The notes: generated by a model from the sequence alone, not told the origin. A stretch of DNA of 64,000 bases from Streptomyces wuyuanensis (GCF_900103455.1 NZ_FNHI01000001.1:558001-622000); one strand, 5' to 3'. Shown: positions 17,815-27,874, numbered from the stretch's first letter. Numbers and translations: made by a program.

Positions 17815-18729
17815 TCATGCGCCGGTGGAGAGCAGGTCCTTCGCCGGGCCGTTCACCGGCTCGGGGACGCCCGTGAGATCCATGACGAACAGCGGGACCC
17901 CGAGGTCGTCCGCCCGCGCTCGGGCGTCCGCAGAGTAGCCCGCGAGGGAGAAGAGGACGCTGGCGGCCGAGGAGTTCAGTCCGTTCAGCCAGAGGCATTC
18001 CACGGCGCGCAGGGTGACGGGACGTGTGGTCGGGTCCACCTGGGCGACCAGGCCCTGTGCGCGCAGGTCGATTCCGGCGGTGGTGCGCTCCTCGGGCTGG
18101 ACGACCTCCCGGAACCCCAGCCAGCGCAGATACAGCGCCGCGGCGGTCACCGCGTCGCGTGCCGTGCGGATCGTCACCGGGCGGAAGGCGGGCCTGGGCA
18201 CCGGTTCGGCACGGGGCGGCACGGACAGGGGGCAGTCCTCCGCCGGCCCGTCCGCCGGGCCCGTCGGCACCGGGGCCCCCGCCGCGTCGACCGGGCCGGC
18301 GTACCGGGAATCCCCGGAGTCGAAAGCGCCCGGACCGGGGGCGCCGGGCCCGCCCGGACCACCTGCCCCGCCGGCTCCGGAGCCCCCGAAGGAGCCGCCG
18401 GCGCCCGATGCGGCGGCCGTGCTCCGCCGAGCCGCTGCCGCGCCCTCCGACGCCTCCGGCGTGGCCGTCACCGGCCGCACCGGGATCCGCAGCACCGTGC
18501 CGCAGGGGCAGCCGAGTTCCGGCTGCGGCCACTGGTCCTGCCGCCCGCAGGCCGGGCAGCGCACGGTGACCCAGTCGTCGGTCCAGGTGCGGTGGCGGAT
18601 CGGTTCGGCCGGAGCCCCTTGCAGCAGGGGCGGGGCGAGTGGCGCCCCGCAGGCACATGGATAGACGGGCGACGCGAAGGTGTGCGCGCGGCGGCACACC
18701 GGACAGCGCACCGGTACGTGATCTCCCAT
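17815..18729 (-). CDS. zinc-ribbon protein with an Mrr-like endonuclease-fold C-terminal domain
   Basis: A 304-residue protein. The N terminus has several CxxC-type knuckles (CPVC and CAC within residues 1-30, CPAC and CPC near 55-75), consistent with two zinc ribbons. A disordered Gly/Pro/Ala linker follows (about 90-190). The C-terminal domain (about 200-300) contains TTAGIDLRAQGLVAQVD, which resembles the conserved D-x(n)-QxK-like core of Mrr/restriction-like domains, but a clear catalytic QxK is not evident. It may be a nuclease relative that lost activity or a nucleic-acid binder. AAGGGGGAC supports the start at 18729. It is divergent from gcl. Confidence 0.6.
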   Translation of the reverse strand: MGDHVPVRCPVCRRAHTFASPVYPCACGAPLAPPLLQGAPAEPIRHRTWTDDWVTVRCPACGRQDQWPQPELGCPCGTVLRIPVRPVTATPEASEGAAAARRSTAAASGAGGSFGGSGAGGAGGPGGPGAPGPGAFDSGDSRYAGPVDAAGAPVPTGPADGPAEDCPLSVPPRAEPVPRPAFRPVTIRTARDAVTAAALYLRWLGFREVVQPEERTTAGIDLRAQGLVAQVDPTTRPVTLRAVECLWLNGLNSSAASVLFSLAGYSADARARADDLGVPLFVMDLTGVPEPVNGPAKDLLSTGA

Positions 18730-18861
18730 GTCCGTCCCCCTTCGGCGCTTCCGGGCACGCCTCGTGTCCATCGTCCACCAACCGCGACGCCTTGGGGAGG
18801 GAGTTCGGCCATCGGCGGCGGGCCCTTCCCTTGACGCCGTCCGACCCGCCACTTAGATTAC

Positions 18862-18897
18862 TTCCGAATAGTAGAAGATGTCTTCCGTATAGTGGAA
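18862..18897. promoter_or_regulatory. paired 15-bp operator upstream of gcl
   Basis: Two TTCC-N7-(A/G)GAA boxes are present: TTCCGAATAGTAGAA at 18862-18876 and TTCCGTATAGTGGAA at 18883-18897. Their starts are 21 bp apart (two helical turns). The box nearer the gene is the better palindrome. The same arrangement occurs upstream of hyi at 48317-48352. In S. coelicolor the IclR-type repressor AllR is known to control gcl, so AllR is the likely ligand; the site consensus is not verified here. Confidence 0.72.
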
Positions 18898-18999
18898 AAG
18901 TCGCGAGGTTACGGAAGGCGATCAGGGAACCAGCACGGAATCGACGCTCTCAGGTGGCGCGACAGAGCCCGATCCGCCAGGCCGAAGCAGGAGCACTCC

Positions 19000-20787
<1,788 letters not shown>

Positions 20788-20802
20788 CGCGGCCGACCCG
20801 AC

Positions 20803-20846
20803 GGCCGAGTGGCCGGTCCGCCGTGGGGCGGACCGGCCACTCGGCC
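20803..20846. terminator. strong terminator between gcl and the GT87 gene
   Basis: A 20-bp perfect stem (20803-20822 with 20827-20846) closes on the tetraloop GTGG. It lies 15 bp after the gcl stop and before the convergent GT87 stop, so it can act on both strands. Confidence 0.85.
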
Positions 20847-20910
20847 ACGTCGGCGTGTACCCGGTCGGGCAGCTGCCCGACCGTCCGTCAGGGGGCGTGC
20901 GCCCGCCGGA

Positions 20911-22335
20911 TCAAGCGCTCCTCCCGGTGTTTCCATACGGCTCCGCGGAGGCCGGAAGGCCGGCCGGTCGTGTCCCGGACGGGCGGCCGCGGGCGGTCCG
21001 CCTGCGCAGCGCCCATCCGGCGAGGACCGCGGCCGCCGCCGTCGCGTAGGCGGTGGTGCCGACGGTGTCGGCGTTCCCCGGAAAGGCCGGGCCGGTGACG
21101 TACTTCGCCGCTCCGGCGACGGCGATGCCGAGCCATTCCCAGCGGCCGTCGAGGGCGACGAGGGCGACGAGGAGCAGGGCGTACCAGGAGTAGCCGGGAG
21201 TCAGGAGGAGGAAGGCCGTCCCCGTGACCAGCAGCGCTCCGCTCCACGGCCGCTCCGGATCCCCGCGGAGCACCACGTACGCGACGACGGCCGTCATCGC
21301 TGCGGCCACGACGGGCAGCGTCCAGTCGTCCGGCAGGATCAGACGCAGCAGCGCGTAGCGGTTCCTGGCGGAGGCGTCGTCGTAGCCCTCCTCCCGGACG
21401 TAGCCGCCCAGGAAACCGAGGACCGAGCCACGCGACACCAGCACGTAGGGCACGTACAGCAGGGCGACGACACCGGCCGCGGGCACCAGCACGGCCAGGG
21501 CGTCGCGGGCGCGCCGAACACCGGACAGCGCGCCCGGAATCAGCACTGCGGGCAGCAGCTTCGTCGCGACGGCCGCCCCCAGCAGCGCCCCGCCCGCCGC
21601 CCTGTGCCGGACGACGGCGGCCAGGGCTGCGACGGAGAGGAGCACGCCGAGGACGTCGACGTGGGCGTTGTTCACGGCCTCGACCGGCACCGCCGGGCAC
21701 CAGGCCCAGTAGGCGGCCCTCCACGGCGCACCGCGGCGACGCAGCACCAGCAGCAGGGCGGCCGCCGTGGCGACCGAGAGCAGCGCCCCGCCGGTCTGCA
21801 GCGGCTTGTGCCGCGTGCCCTCGGGCGACAGGCCCTCCACCAGGAGGAAGTAGCCCTCCGCGACGGGCGGGTAGACGGTGTTCACCCGCGGCCGGTTGAT
21901 GCGGGTGCACACGCCGGCGCCCACCGGCGCACGGTCGGGTCCGGCGCAGGCGGCACGGCCCTCGGGAAAGAGCCACGCGTCGCGCAGCGGGGCGAGTTCG
22001 GCAGCCGCGGGGACGTGGTCGTACGGAGAGATCCCGGCCGCCTGCACCCGGCCGTCCCAGGCGTACCGGTAGGAGTCGGTGCTGGTGCGCGGCGGTGCGA
22101 CGAGGCCCGTCGCGGCGATCACGACCGAGCCGGCCATGACGAGCACCACCGCCGTCCGTGCGGGTGCCGTGCGCAGCATCCACAGACTTGCCGCGAAGAG
22201 CAGCCAGGCCGCCGCGTACCAGAGGGACAGACGCCCGGGGGCGGAGTGGTAGTCGTCCGCGCGAACGGTGCGGACGAGTACGGCGACGAGGCCGGCGAGC
22301 AGCAGGACGGTCACGGCGGTGCGGCGGCTGGTCAT
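20911..22335 (-). CDS. GT87-family polytopic membrane glycosyltransferase
   Basis: A 474-residue membrane protein with about ten hydrophobic helices. It resembles GT87/DUF2029 transferases, which use a polyprenyl-phosphate sugar (often mannose) on the outer face. The first periplasmic loop contains DSYRYAWDGRVQAAGISPYDHVP (the family aspartate and R-Y-x-WDG pattern, about residues 85-107), and NRPRVNTVYPP follows near 145. The ATG at 22335 has only a weak ribosome site. It is divergent from a molybdo-oxidoreductase gene. The nearby GT2 enzyme could make its polyprenyl-phosphate donor. Confidence 0.82.
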   Translation of the reverse strand: MTSRRTAVTVLLLAGLVAVLVRTVRADDYHSAPGRLSLWYAAAWLLFAASLWMLRTAPARTAVVLVMAGSVVIAATGLVAPPRTSTDSYRYAWDGRVQAAGISPYDHVPAAAELAPLRDAWLFPEGRAACAGPDRAPVGAGVCTRINRPRVNTVYPPVAEGYFLLVEGLSPEGTRHKPLQTGGALLSVATAAALLLVLRRRGAPWRAAYWAWCPAVPVEAVNNAHVDVLGVLLSVAALAAVVRHRAAGGALLGAAVATKLLPAVLIPGALSGVRRARDALAVLVPAAGVVALLYVPYVLVSRGSVLGFLGGYVREEGYDDASARNRYALLRLILPDDWTLPVVAAAMTAVVAYVVLRGDPERPWSGALLVTGTAFLLLTPGYSWYALLLVALVALDGRWEWLGIAVAGAAKYVTGPAFPGNADTVGTTAYATAAAAVLAGWALRRRTARGRPSGTRPAGLPASAEPYGNTGRSA

Positions 22336-22387
22336 GGCGCCCAGCGTGGCAGCGCCGCGGACGTCGGAACGGCACGCGCAATGCGCC

Positions 22388-22404
22388 GTCCGCGTTTCGT
22401 AAGG
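22388..22404 (+). promoter_or_regulatory. 17-bp shared element upstream of the molybdo-oxidoreductase gene
   Basis: GTCCGCGTTTCGTAAGG is found here and, on the minus strand, at 26082-26098 upstream of the GT2 operon. In both places exactly 36 nt separate it from the first in-frame start codon. An exact 17-bp match at equal distance indicates a shared promoter or regulator site. Which factor reads it is unknown. Confidence 0.7.
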
Positions 22405-22440
22405 TGTCCGAACCGCCGCCCGGGCCTTCGCGGCGGTCTC

Positions 22441-23583
22441 ATGGACGGCATGAGACAGCGACTTCGGCCACCGTCCTTCTCCGGCAGGTTGCACGACGCC
22501 CGTACGGCCACCGTGATCGGCAGGTGGCTCGGCGCGGCGATCGCCGTCTGCTTCCTGACCGGCCTCGTCAGCCACTGGCTGCAGCACCCGCCCCGATGGC
22601 TCGTGAACGAACTGCCGCCGCGACCGGTGTGGGGCTACCGGCTGACCCAGGGACTCCACGTCGCCTCGGGCCTGGCGGCGATCCCGCTGCTCCTCGCCAA
22701 GCTCTGGGCGGTCTACCCGAGGCTCTGGGTCTGGCCGGCGGTGCGTTCCGTCGGGCACGGGCTGGAGCGGCTCTCGGTGGGGGTACTCGTCGCGGCGGCC
22801 GTGTTCCAGTTGTTCACCGGGCTGCTGAACATCGTCGAGTGGTATCCGTGGCCGTTCTCGTTCGTGCCGGTCCACTTCGCCGTCGCCTGGCTGGTCGCCG
22901 GTGCGGTGCTGCTGCACCTGGCCGTCAAGGCGCCGCAGATCAGGGGCCATTGGGGGCGCAGGTCGCCGGGCACGCTCGCGCTGCCGCCGGAGGACGCCCC
23001 GGACCGCAGGTCGCTGTTCGTGGCCGTCGGCGCGGCGGTCGCCGCCGTGACGCTGACGACCGTGGGTCAGGCGTTCACGCCGCTGAGGAGACTCGACCTG
23101 CTGGCACCGAGGCATCCCGGGATCGGCCCTCAGGGGCTGCCGGTCAACCGGACGGCAGCCGCCGCGGGTGTCACCGCCGCGACGGTCCGGAACTGGCGCC
23201 TGGAGGTGCGGGGACCGCGCCGCTACACGCTGACCCTGGACGAACTGCGGTCACTTCCGCAGGCCGAGGCCGTACTCCCGATCGCCTGTGTCGAGGGATG
23301 GAGCGCGTCGGCGCGCTGGGGAGGCGTACGCGTCCGGGACCTCATGGAGCGGGCGGGCGCCTCCCGGGACGCGGGGCTGCGCGTGGTCTCGATGGAGGTG
23401 CGCGGCGCGTACCGAGTGATGGAGATGGGCCGCGAGTACGCCCACGACCCGCTGACCCTGCTGGCACTGACCCTCAACGGCGAGGTGCTGTCGGCCGATC
23501 ACGGCTTCCCGGCGCGGATCATCGCCCCGAATCGCCCCGGTGTCCTGCAGACGAAATGGGTCACCCGACTGGAGGTCATGTGA
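22441..23583 (+). CDS. membrane-anchored molybdopterin-dependent oxidoreductase (cytochrome b561-like N terminus)
   Basis: About 380 residues. The first 165 residues hold four membrane helices with conserved histidines (SHWLQHP, GLHVASG, VHFAVAW, LLHLAVK), as in haem-b b561-type domains. A fifth helix near 195 leads to an exported sulfite-oxidase-type Mo-pterin domain (about 230-380). It has the catalytic-Cys motif LPIACVEGWSASARWGGV and a terminal TKWVTRLEV. The substrate is unknown. ATG codons at 22441 and 22450 are both possible. It is translationally coupled to the next gene (ATG inside its stop). Confidence 0.85.
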   Translation: MDGMRQRLRPPSFSGRLHDARTATVIGRWLGAAIAVCFLTGLVSHWLQHPPRWLVNELPPRPVWGYRLTQGLHVASGLAAIPLLLAKLWAVYPRLWVWPAVRSVGHGLERLSVGVLVAAAVFQLFTGLLNIVEWYPWPFSFVPVHFAVAWLVAGAVLLHLAVKAPQIRGHWGRRSPGTLALPPEDAPDRRSLFVAVGAAVAAVTLTTVGQAFTPLRRLDLLAPRHPGIGPQGLPVNRTAAAAGVTAATVRNWRLEVRGPRRYTLTLDELRSLPQAEAVLPIACVEGWSASARWGGVRVRDLMERAGASRDAGLRVVSMEVRGAYRVMEMGREYAHDPLTLLALTLNGEVLSADHGFPARIIAPNRPGVLQTKWVTRLEVM

Positions 23584-24038
23584 TGCCGCCACGTGGAGGC
23601 GCCGCACCGCTCCGGTACGTCACCGGAGCCCTGGGAGTGGTGATGATGGCCGTGGGTGCGGCGCTGGTCCTCTCCAACCGCGATGCCCCGGGGGTGCTGG
23701 TGTGGCTGGGAGGAGCGCTCGTCCTGCACGACGCGGTGCTCGCTCCGCTGGTTCTCGGCGTGGGGCTGCTGGTGGCCGGCCTGCCCGCCCGGGGCGTGGT
23801 GCGCGGTGCGCTGGTCGTGGGCGGTTCGCTCGTGCTCGTCACGCTGCCGCTGCTGCTCCGCCCCGGTGCTCCGCCCAACCCGTCGGCGCTGCCGCTGCCC
23901 TACGCACGGAACCTGGTGATCGTCCTTGGGGCTGTGGCCGGCGCCGCCTGCCTGGTCCTCCTCGTCCGGTGGCTTCGCCGCAGACCGCGGTACACCGAGG
24001 ACGACGGCCGGCGGGGGCGTCAGGCCCCGCGCCGCTGA
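23583..24038 (+). CDS. small polytopic membrane protein of unknown function
   Basis: A 151-residue protein with four predicted membrane helices and an arginine-rich C-terminal tail. Its ATG overlaps the TGA of the molybdo-oxidoreductase, so it is probably its membrane partner or an assembly factor. I do not recognise the family. Its last 19 bp overlap the 3' end of the convergent methyltransferase gene. Confidence 0.75.
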   Translation: MPPRGGAAPLRYVTGALGVVMMAVGAALVLSNRDAPGVLVWLGGALVLHDAVLAPLVLGVGLLVAGLPARGVVRGALVVGGSLVLVTLPLLLRPGAPPNPSALPLPYARNLVIVLGAVAGAACLVLLVRWLRRRPRYTEDDGRRGRQAPRR

Positions 24039-24685
24039 GAGGGTCCGCGTAGTTCGACGAAGCTCCGCCCGGCCGCCGTCCACCGGCGTGCCGGGGTCCA
24101 GCCCGCACCGGCCGCGTGCCCGCACAGGGCGCGGGCGCCGAGGCGCGCCCAGGGGAACGGGGCACCCCGTTCCCCGCTGCCGTTGACGACGCTGACCTCG
24201 ACGCGTTCGTCGGCGTCCTCGTCCTCCGCCGAGGTCTCGGCTATCAGAACCGCCCCCGGTGCGGTGACTTCGGCCGCGCGCCGCAAGAGCGCGGCCGGAT
24301 CTCCGCCGATGCCGATGTTGCCGTCGATCAGCAGCGCCGTCCCCCAGCCGCCCTCGTCGGGCACCGGCTCGAACACCGACCGGAGCAGGGCCGTTCCCCC
24401 GGCCCGGAGCGTACGGGCCACCGCCTCCGGACTGACGTCGATGCCGAGCGCACGGCGTCCCCGCGCCAGCAGCGCGACGACGAGCCGTCCGGGACCGCAG
24501 CCGATGTCCAGGACGGACCCCTGGCACCGCCGCAGCACGGTGAGATCGGCCGAGTCGGGCCTCTCGCACCACCGTTCCACCTCCAGGGGCAGGAGCCACC
24601 CGTCGCGACGACGCAGGAAGAGCGGACCGCGGCCGGTGCGCAGCGCTTCCGTGTAGGGGTCGGCACGCCATGCGGTCGCCGTCAT
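24020..24685 (-). CDS. class I SAM-dependent methyltransferase
   Basis: A 221-residue soluble methyltransferase. Motif I is VLDIGCGPGRLVVALLARG (about residues 59-77), with GIDVS following and LLIDGNIGIGGD as an unusual post-I/II segment. It is the last of three genes joined by GTGA and ATGA overlaps (GT2, DUF2064, methyltransferase). It probably methylates the small molecule or glycolipid built by its partners. The 3' end overlaps the convergent membrane gene by 19 bp. Confidence 0.85.
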   Translation of the reverse strand: MTATAWRADPYTEALRTGRGPLFLRRRDGWLLPLEVERWCERPDSADLTVLRRCQGSVLDIGCGPGRLVVALLARGRRALGIDVSPEAVARTLRAGGTALLRSVFEPVPDEGGWGTALLIDGNIGIGGDPAALLRRAAEVTAPGAVLIAETSAEDEDADERVEVSVVNGSGERGAPFPWARLGARALCGHAAGAGWTPARRWTAAGRSFVELRGPSQRRGA

Positions 24686-25374
24686 CGCGGGTCCGCCGGG
24701 GAAGATCCGTCGCCGGGCCGCGGCCGGCACCCGTCCGCGCGGTCGGGGCCTGACGCCGGTACCAGCCGTGCGTACAGGGCCGCGAAGCGGCTTCCCGCTG
24801 CATCCCGGGCCACCAGCCGCGCGTCCGCGGCGGTGTCCACGTCGCGCAGGGTCGGCAGATCGCCCACGCGCAGCCCGGCGTCGACCAGCCGACGACGCTG
24901 TGCGGCCCCGGTCTCCGGCACGGACATGGGTACGCCGCGCAGCAGTTCGGGGTCGGGGACCGCCAGGCCGAGTGCCCAGAACCCGCCGTCCGCCGCGGGC
25001 CCGAACCACGCGTCGTGCTCGTGCCACGCCCGCGGCGCGAGCGCGGGGGCGAGGAGGGCCGCCGAGAGCTGCGGGGTGTCCATCCCGACGAGCAGCGCCG
25101 GGCCCGCAGACAGCGAGAACGCCGCGGCGAGCCGCTCGTCGAGCGGGCCGGGGCCCTGGGGCACGACGTCGAAGCCCTCCGGCAGCCAGTCGCGGGCCGT
25201 TCCGTCCAGGACGAGTACACGGCGCTCCGCGGCAAGTCCGGCGACCACCGCGAGGGTGTCGGCGAGCGCGGCCTCGGCGAGCAGTGCCGCCTGCGCCGGG
25301 CTGAACGGAGGACACAGCCGTGTCTTCACCCGGCCCGGTACCGGCTCCTTGGCGATGACGAGAAGCGTGGTCAC
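24682..25374 (-). CDS. DUF2064 / TIGR04282-type GT-A-fold transferase
   Basis: A 230-residue protein of the DUF2064 family, whose members are named arsenosugar-type glycosyltransferases and share the GT-A fold with CofC-like nucleotidyltransferases. Visible hallmarks are IAKEPVPGRVKTRL at the N terminus, VGMDTPQL (DxP-type metal/nucleotide site, about residue 98) and WFGPAADGGFWALGL (about 123). It starts with GTG inside the stop of GT2 and ends in the ATG of the methyltransferase. GT2 plus DUF2064 is a recurring pair. The sugar acceptor is not deducible, and no arsenic genes are present. Confidence 0.83.
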   Translation of the reverse strand: MTTLLVIAKEPVPGRVKTRLCPPFSPAQAALLAEAALADTLAVVAGLAAERRVLVLDGTARDWLPEGFDVVPQGPGPLDERLAAAFSLSAGPALLVGMDTPQLSAALLAPALAPRAWHEHDAWFGPAADGGFWALGLAVPDPELLRGVPMSVPETGAAQRRRLVDAGLRVGDLPTLRDVDTAADARLVARDAAGSRFAALYARLVPASGPDRADGCRPRPGDGSSPADPR

Positions 25375-26036
25375 CGTGCACCACCCGCCTCGCCCAGCAC
25401 CCGGCGCATGTCGTGCACCGCCTGCCAGGTGCCCCGCCAGGTACCGGTCACCTTCGACTTGCCGGTCCGGGGCAGGTAGGGCACGTCCTCCTCCCGTACC
25501 CGCCACCCGGCATCCGCGGCGCGCACCACCATCTGCAGCGGATAGCCGCTGCGACGATCCGTCAGGCCCAGCCCCAGCAGCCCCTCGCGGCTTGCCGCCC
25601 GGAGCGGACCGAGATCGTGGAGCCTCAGACCGGTCCGTCGGCGCAGCATCCAGGACAGCGCGAGGTTTCCCGCGCGGGCGTGTGCCGGAAACGCCCCCCG
25701 GACGGCGGGCCGTCGCCGGCCCAGCACCAGGTCGGCCTCGCCGTCCGCCACGGCACGGACGAAGGGGACGAGGAGGCCGGGGTCAAGGGACGCGTCACAG
25801 TCGCAGAAGCACACGATGTCCGCCTCCGCGGCCAGCAGTCCCGCGTGGCAGGCCGCACCGAAACCGCGCCGTTCCTCGCACACGACGGTCGCCCCCAACT
25901 CTCGGGCGACGGCGGCGGATCCGTCGGTGGAGCCGTTGTCGACGACGATGGCGCGCCATCCGGCAGGGACGCGTTCGAGGACCCAGGGCAGCGCCCCGGC
26001 CTCGTTCAGACAGGGAAGTACGACGTCAGTGGTCAC
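25371..26036 (-). CDS. family 2 glycosyltransferase (polyprenyl-phosphate sugar synthase-like)
   Basis: A 221-residue GT-A enzyme without a C-terminal membrane domain. The N-terminal motif is DVVLPCLNEA, and VDNGSTDGSAAVARELG follows. A DCDASLDP metal-binding motif lies near residue 85 and GLRLHDLGPLRA near 145. It resembles dolichyl/polyprenyl-phosphate mannosyl or glucosyl synthases and TIGR04283 enzymes. GTG at 26036 is chosen because GGTGA lies 5 nt upstream; GTG at 26045 would add three residues. It heads a three-gene overlapping operon under the shared 17-bp element. Confidence 0.85.
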   Translation of the reverse strand: MTTDVVLPCLNEAGALPWVLERVPAGWRAIVVDNGSTDGSAAVARELGATVVCEERRGFGAACHAGLLAAEADIVCFCDCDASLDPGLLVPFVRAVADGEADLVLGRRRPAVRGAFPAHARAGNLALSWMLRRRTGLRLHDLGPLRAASREGLLGLGLTDRRSGYPLQMVVRAADAGWRVREEDVPYLPRTGKSKVTGTWRGTWQAVHDMRRVLGEAGGAR

Positions 26037-26081
26037 GAGTTTCACCGTACGAATCGGCGGCGGACAAAGCGGATATCGACC

Positions 26082-26098
26082 CCTTACGAAACGCGGAC
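26082..26098 (-). promoter_or_regulatory. 17-bp shared element upstream of the GT2 operon
   Basis: The minus strand reads GTCCGCGTTTCGTAAGG, identical to 22388-22404, with the same 36-nt distance to the first possible start (26045). On this side the match extends only to one further base each way, so conservation is confined to a discrete element rather than a duplication. Confidence 0.7.
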
Positions 26099-26495
26099 GT
26101 CATCCTTCGCCGGCGGCAGTCCCGTGCCGCTCCGCTGCCGAAGCGCACCCCGCCGCCGCGGCGCTGCCCAGTGACGCCCGTGCGTCCGCCCGCCTGCCCG
26201 TACGTCCGGTGAGGACCGCACCGCGGTAGAGCCCCACGCCGTGGCGCGGCGCGGCGTGCCCTCGCCTCGGGGCGACGTCCGTGCCGGGCCCGCCCCGTCC
26301 ACACTCCACGGGTTCCGCAGCCGCGCACGCCGGCGTGGGCACGCGCGGGGGCCGGCGCGAGGGTGTCTGCGGGCATGCACGGGGGTCCGGAGGCACGCGG
26401 GCCGGCGTGGGCGCGCCGGGGCGCGCGGTGTGGCGGGTGGCCGCAGGTCGCTCCCACGCGCTCGTCGGCGTCCTGTCCCCGGCTGCCTTCCGGGC
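26099..26495. other. intergenic stretch between the epimerase and GT2 genes
   Basis: About 400 bp of GC-rich sequence with several overlapping open frames, none with a ribosome site, family motif or good codon bias. It must hold the upstream part of the GT2 promoter and the end of the epimerase transcript. No convincing hairpin longer than 10 bp was seen. Confidence 0.55.
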
Positions 26496-27578
26496 TCAGA
26501 ACGGCTGAGCGCCCGCGGCGGGTGCAGCGCCCGGTGCGCGCTGCGCGGCGCGGGCGAACTCGGCCATGCCGTCACGGAAAGCCGTGCGGGGCGACCAACC
26601 CAGGTCCCGTCGCAGCCGACGCGAGTCCGCCGTGATGTGCCGGACGTCTCCCAGCCGGAACTCGCCGGTGACGACCGGGGCGGGCCCTCCGCACGCGTCC
26701 GCCAGGGCCCCGGCCATCTCGCCGACGGTGTGCGGCTCGCCGCTGCCCGTGTTGTACGCCGTGAGGACGCCCGCCTCCAGGTCTGCGCACGCCTCCAGCG
26801 CCGCGACGTTCGCCGCGGCGACGTCCCGGACGTGGACGAAGTCCCGTCGCTGGGCACCGTCCTCGAACACCCGGGGCGCCTCGCCCCGGGCCAGCGCCGA
26901 CCGGAAGAAGGAGGCCACTCCCGCGTACGGGGTGTCGCGGGGCATCCCCGGCCCGTAGACGTTGTGGTACCGGAGCGACACGGCCCGGCCGTCCGTCGCA
27001 CGCGCCCAGGCGGCCGTGAGATGCTCCTGCGCCAGCTTCGTCACGGCGTACACGTTGCGCGGGTCGCACGGGGCGTCCTCGTCGACCAGACCCGGCGTCA
27101 GTTCCGCGCCGCACCGCGGGCACGGCGGCTCGAACCGGCCCCCCGCCAGATCGGCCGCCGACCTCGGACCGGGCCGCACCGCCCCGTGGCGGGGGCATGC
27201 GTAACGCCCTTCCCCGTACACGACCATCGAACCGGCGAGCACCACCTGCCGCACCCGCGCCTCAGCGGTGGCGGCGAGGAGCGTCGCCGTCCCCAGGTCG
27301 TTGCAGTCCACGTAGCCGGGCGCATCGGCGAAGTCCTTGCCCAGTCCCACCATCGCCGCCTGGTGACAGACCGCGTCCACGCCGCGCAGGGCCGGGGCGA
27401 GAACCGCTGTGTCGCGGACGTCGCCGTGCACGAACTCGGCCTCCGGCAGGACCGGAGGCCCGTGGTGCGCGGTGGGCAACAAGGCGTCCAGGACCACCGG
27501 TTCGTGCCCTTGCCGGATGAGTGCCGAGACGATGTGCGCGCCGATGAAACCGGCGCCTCCTGTGACGAGTACGCGCAT
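26496..27578 (-). CDS. NAD-dependent epimerase/dehydratase with Cys-rich insertion
   Basis: A 360-residue extended-SDR enzyme. The cofactor motif is VTGGAGFIGAHI at the N terminus. The active-site Ser/Thr region is AGSMVVYGEG (about residue 120) and the YxxxK is YAVTKLAQEH (about 185). An insertion of roughly 35 residues between them carries CPRHG and, later, CPRCG, a likely zinc knuckle absent from GalE-type enzymes. It probably makes an activated sugar for the neighbouring glycosyltransferases. It is on the same strand as the GT2 operon but 460 bp upstream. Confidence 0.85.
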   Translation of the reverse strand: MRVLVTGGAGFIGAHIVSALIRQGHEPVVLDALLPTAHHGPPVLPEAEFVHGDVRDTAVLAPALRGVDAVCHQAAMVGLGKDFADAPGYVDCNDLGTATLLAATAEARVRQVVLAGSMVVYGEGRYACPRHGAVRPGPRSAADLAGGRFEPPCPRCGAELTPGLVDEDAPCDPRNVYAVTKLAQEHLTAAWARATDGRAVSLRYHNVYGPGMPRDTPYAGVASFFRSALARGEAPRVFEDGAQRRDFVHVRDVAAANVAALEACADLEAGVLTAYNTGSGEPHTVGEMAGALADACGGPAPVVTGEFRLGDVRHITADSRRLRRDLGWSPRTAFRDGMAEFARAAQRAPGAAPAAGAQPF

Positions 27579-27874
27579 GTTGCCGACGCTATGGGCCGCC
27601 ACCGCCCCATGCGGGCTCCCGCGCCAGGGCGTCATACTTCCGTCATGGGTCGGGCAGCCGCCGACGAGCCCGCAGGCAGCGCCCCCGCCCGCAGGCCGTC
27701 CGCCGTCGTCCGGTCCGCCCACGCTCGTGCGCTGTGCGCGTCCGCCGGCTCACGGGGCGGTGGCGGCGGAACCACGCCCGGTCGGCTCGCCGGACATGCC
27801 TCCGAGGTCAACAGGGCCTCTCCGCAGTCCCGTTGAGGTGCGCCGCAGGCTGACGACACGGCAATGTATGGCAT

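Noticed and set aside
24682..25374. Arsenosugar biosynthesis
   Set aside because: The DUF2064 family name suggests it, but no arsenite methyltransferase, radical SAM arsenic enzyme or ars genes are in the window.
26099..26495. Possible gene in the epimerase-GT2 gap
   Set aside because: Several frames are open because of high GC, but none has a ribosome site, recognisable motif or consistent codon bias.
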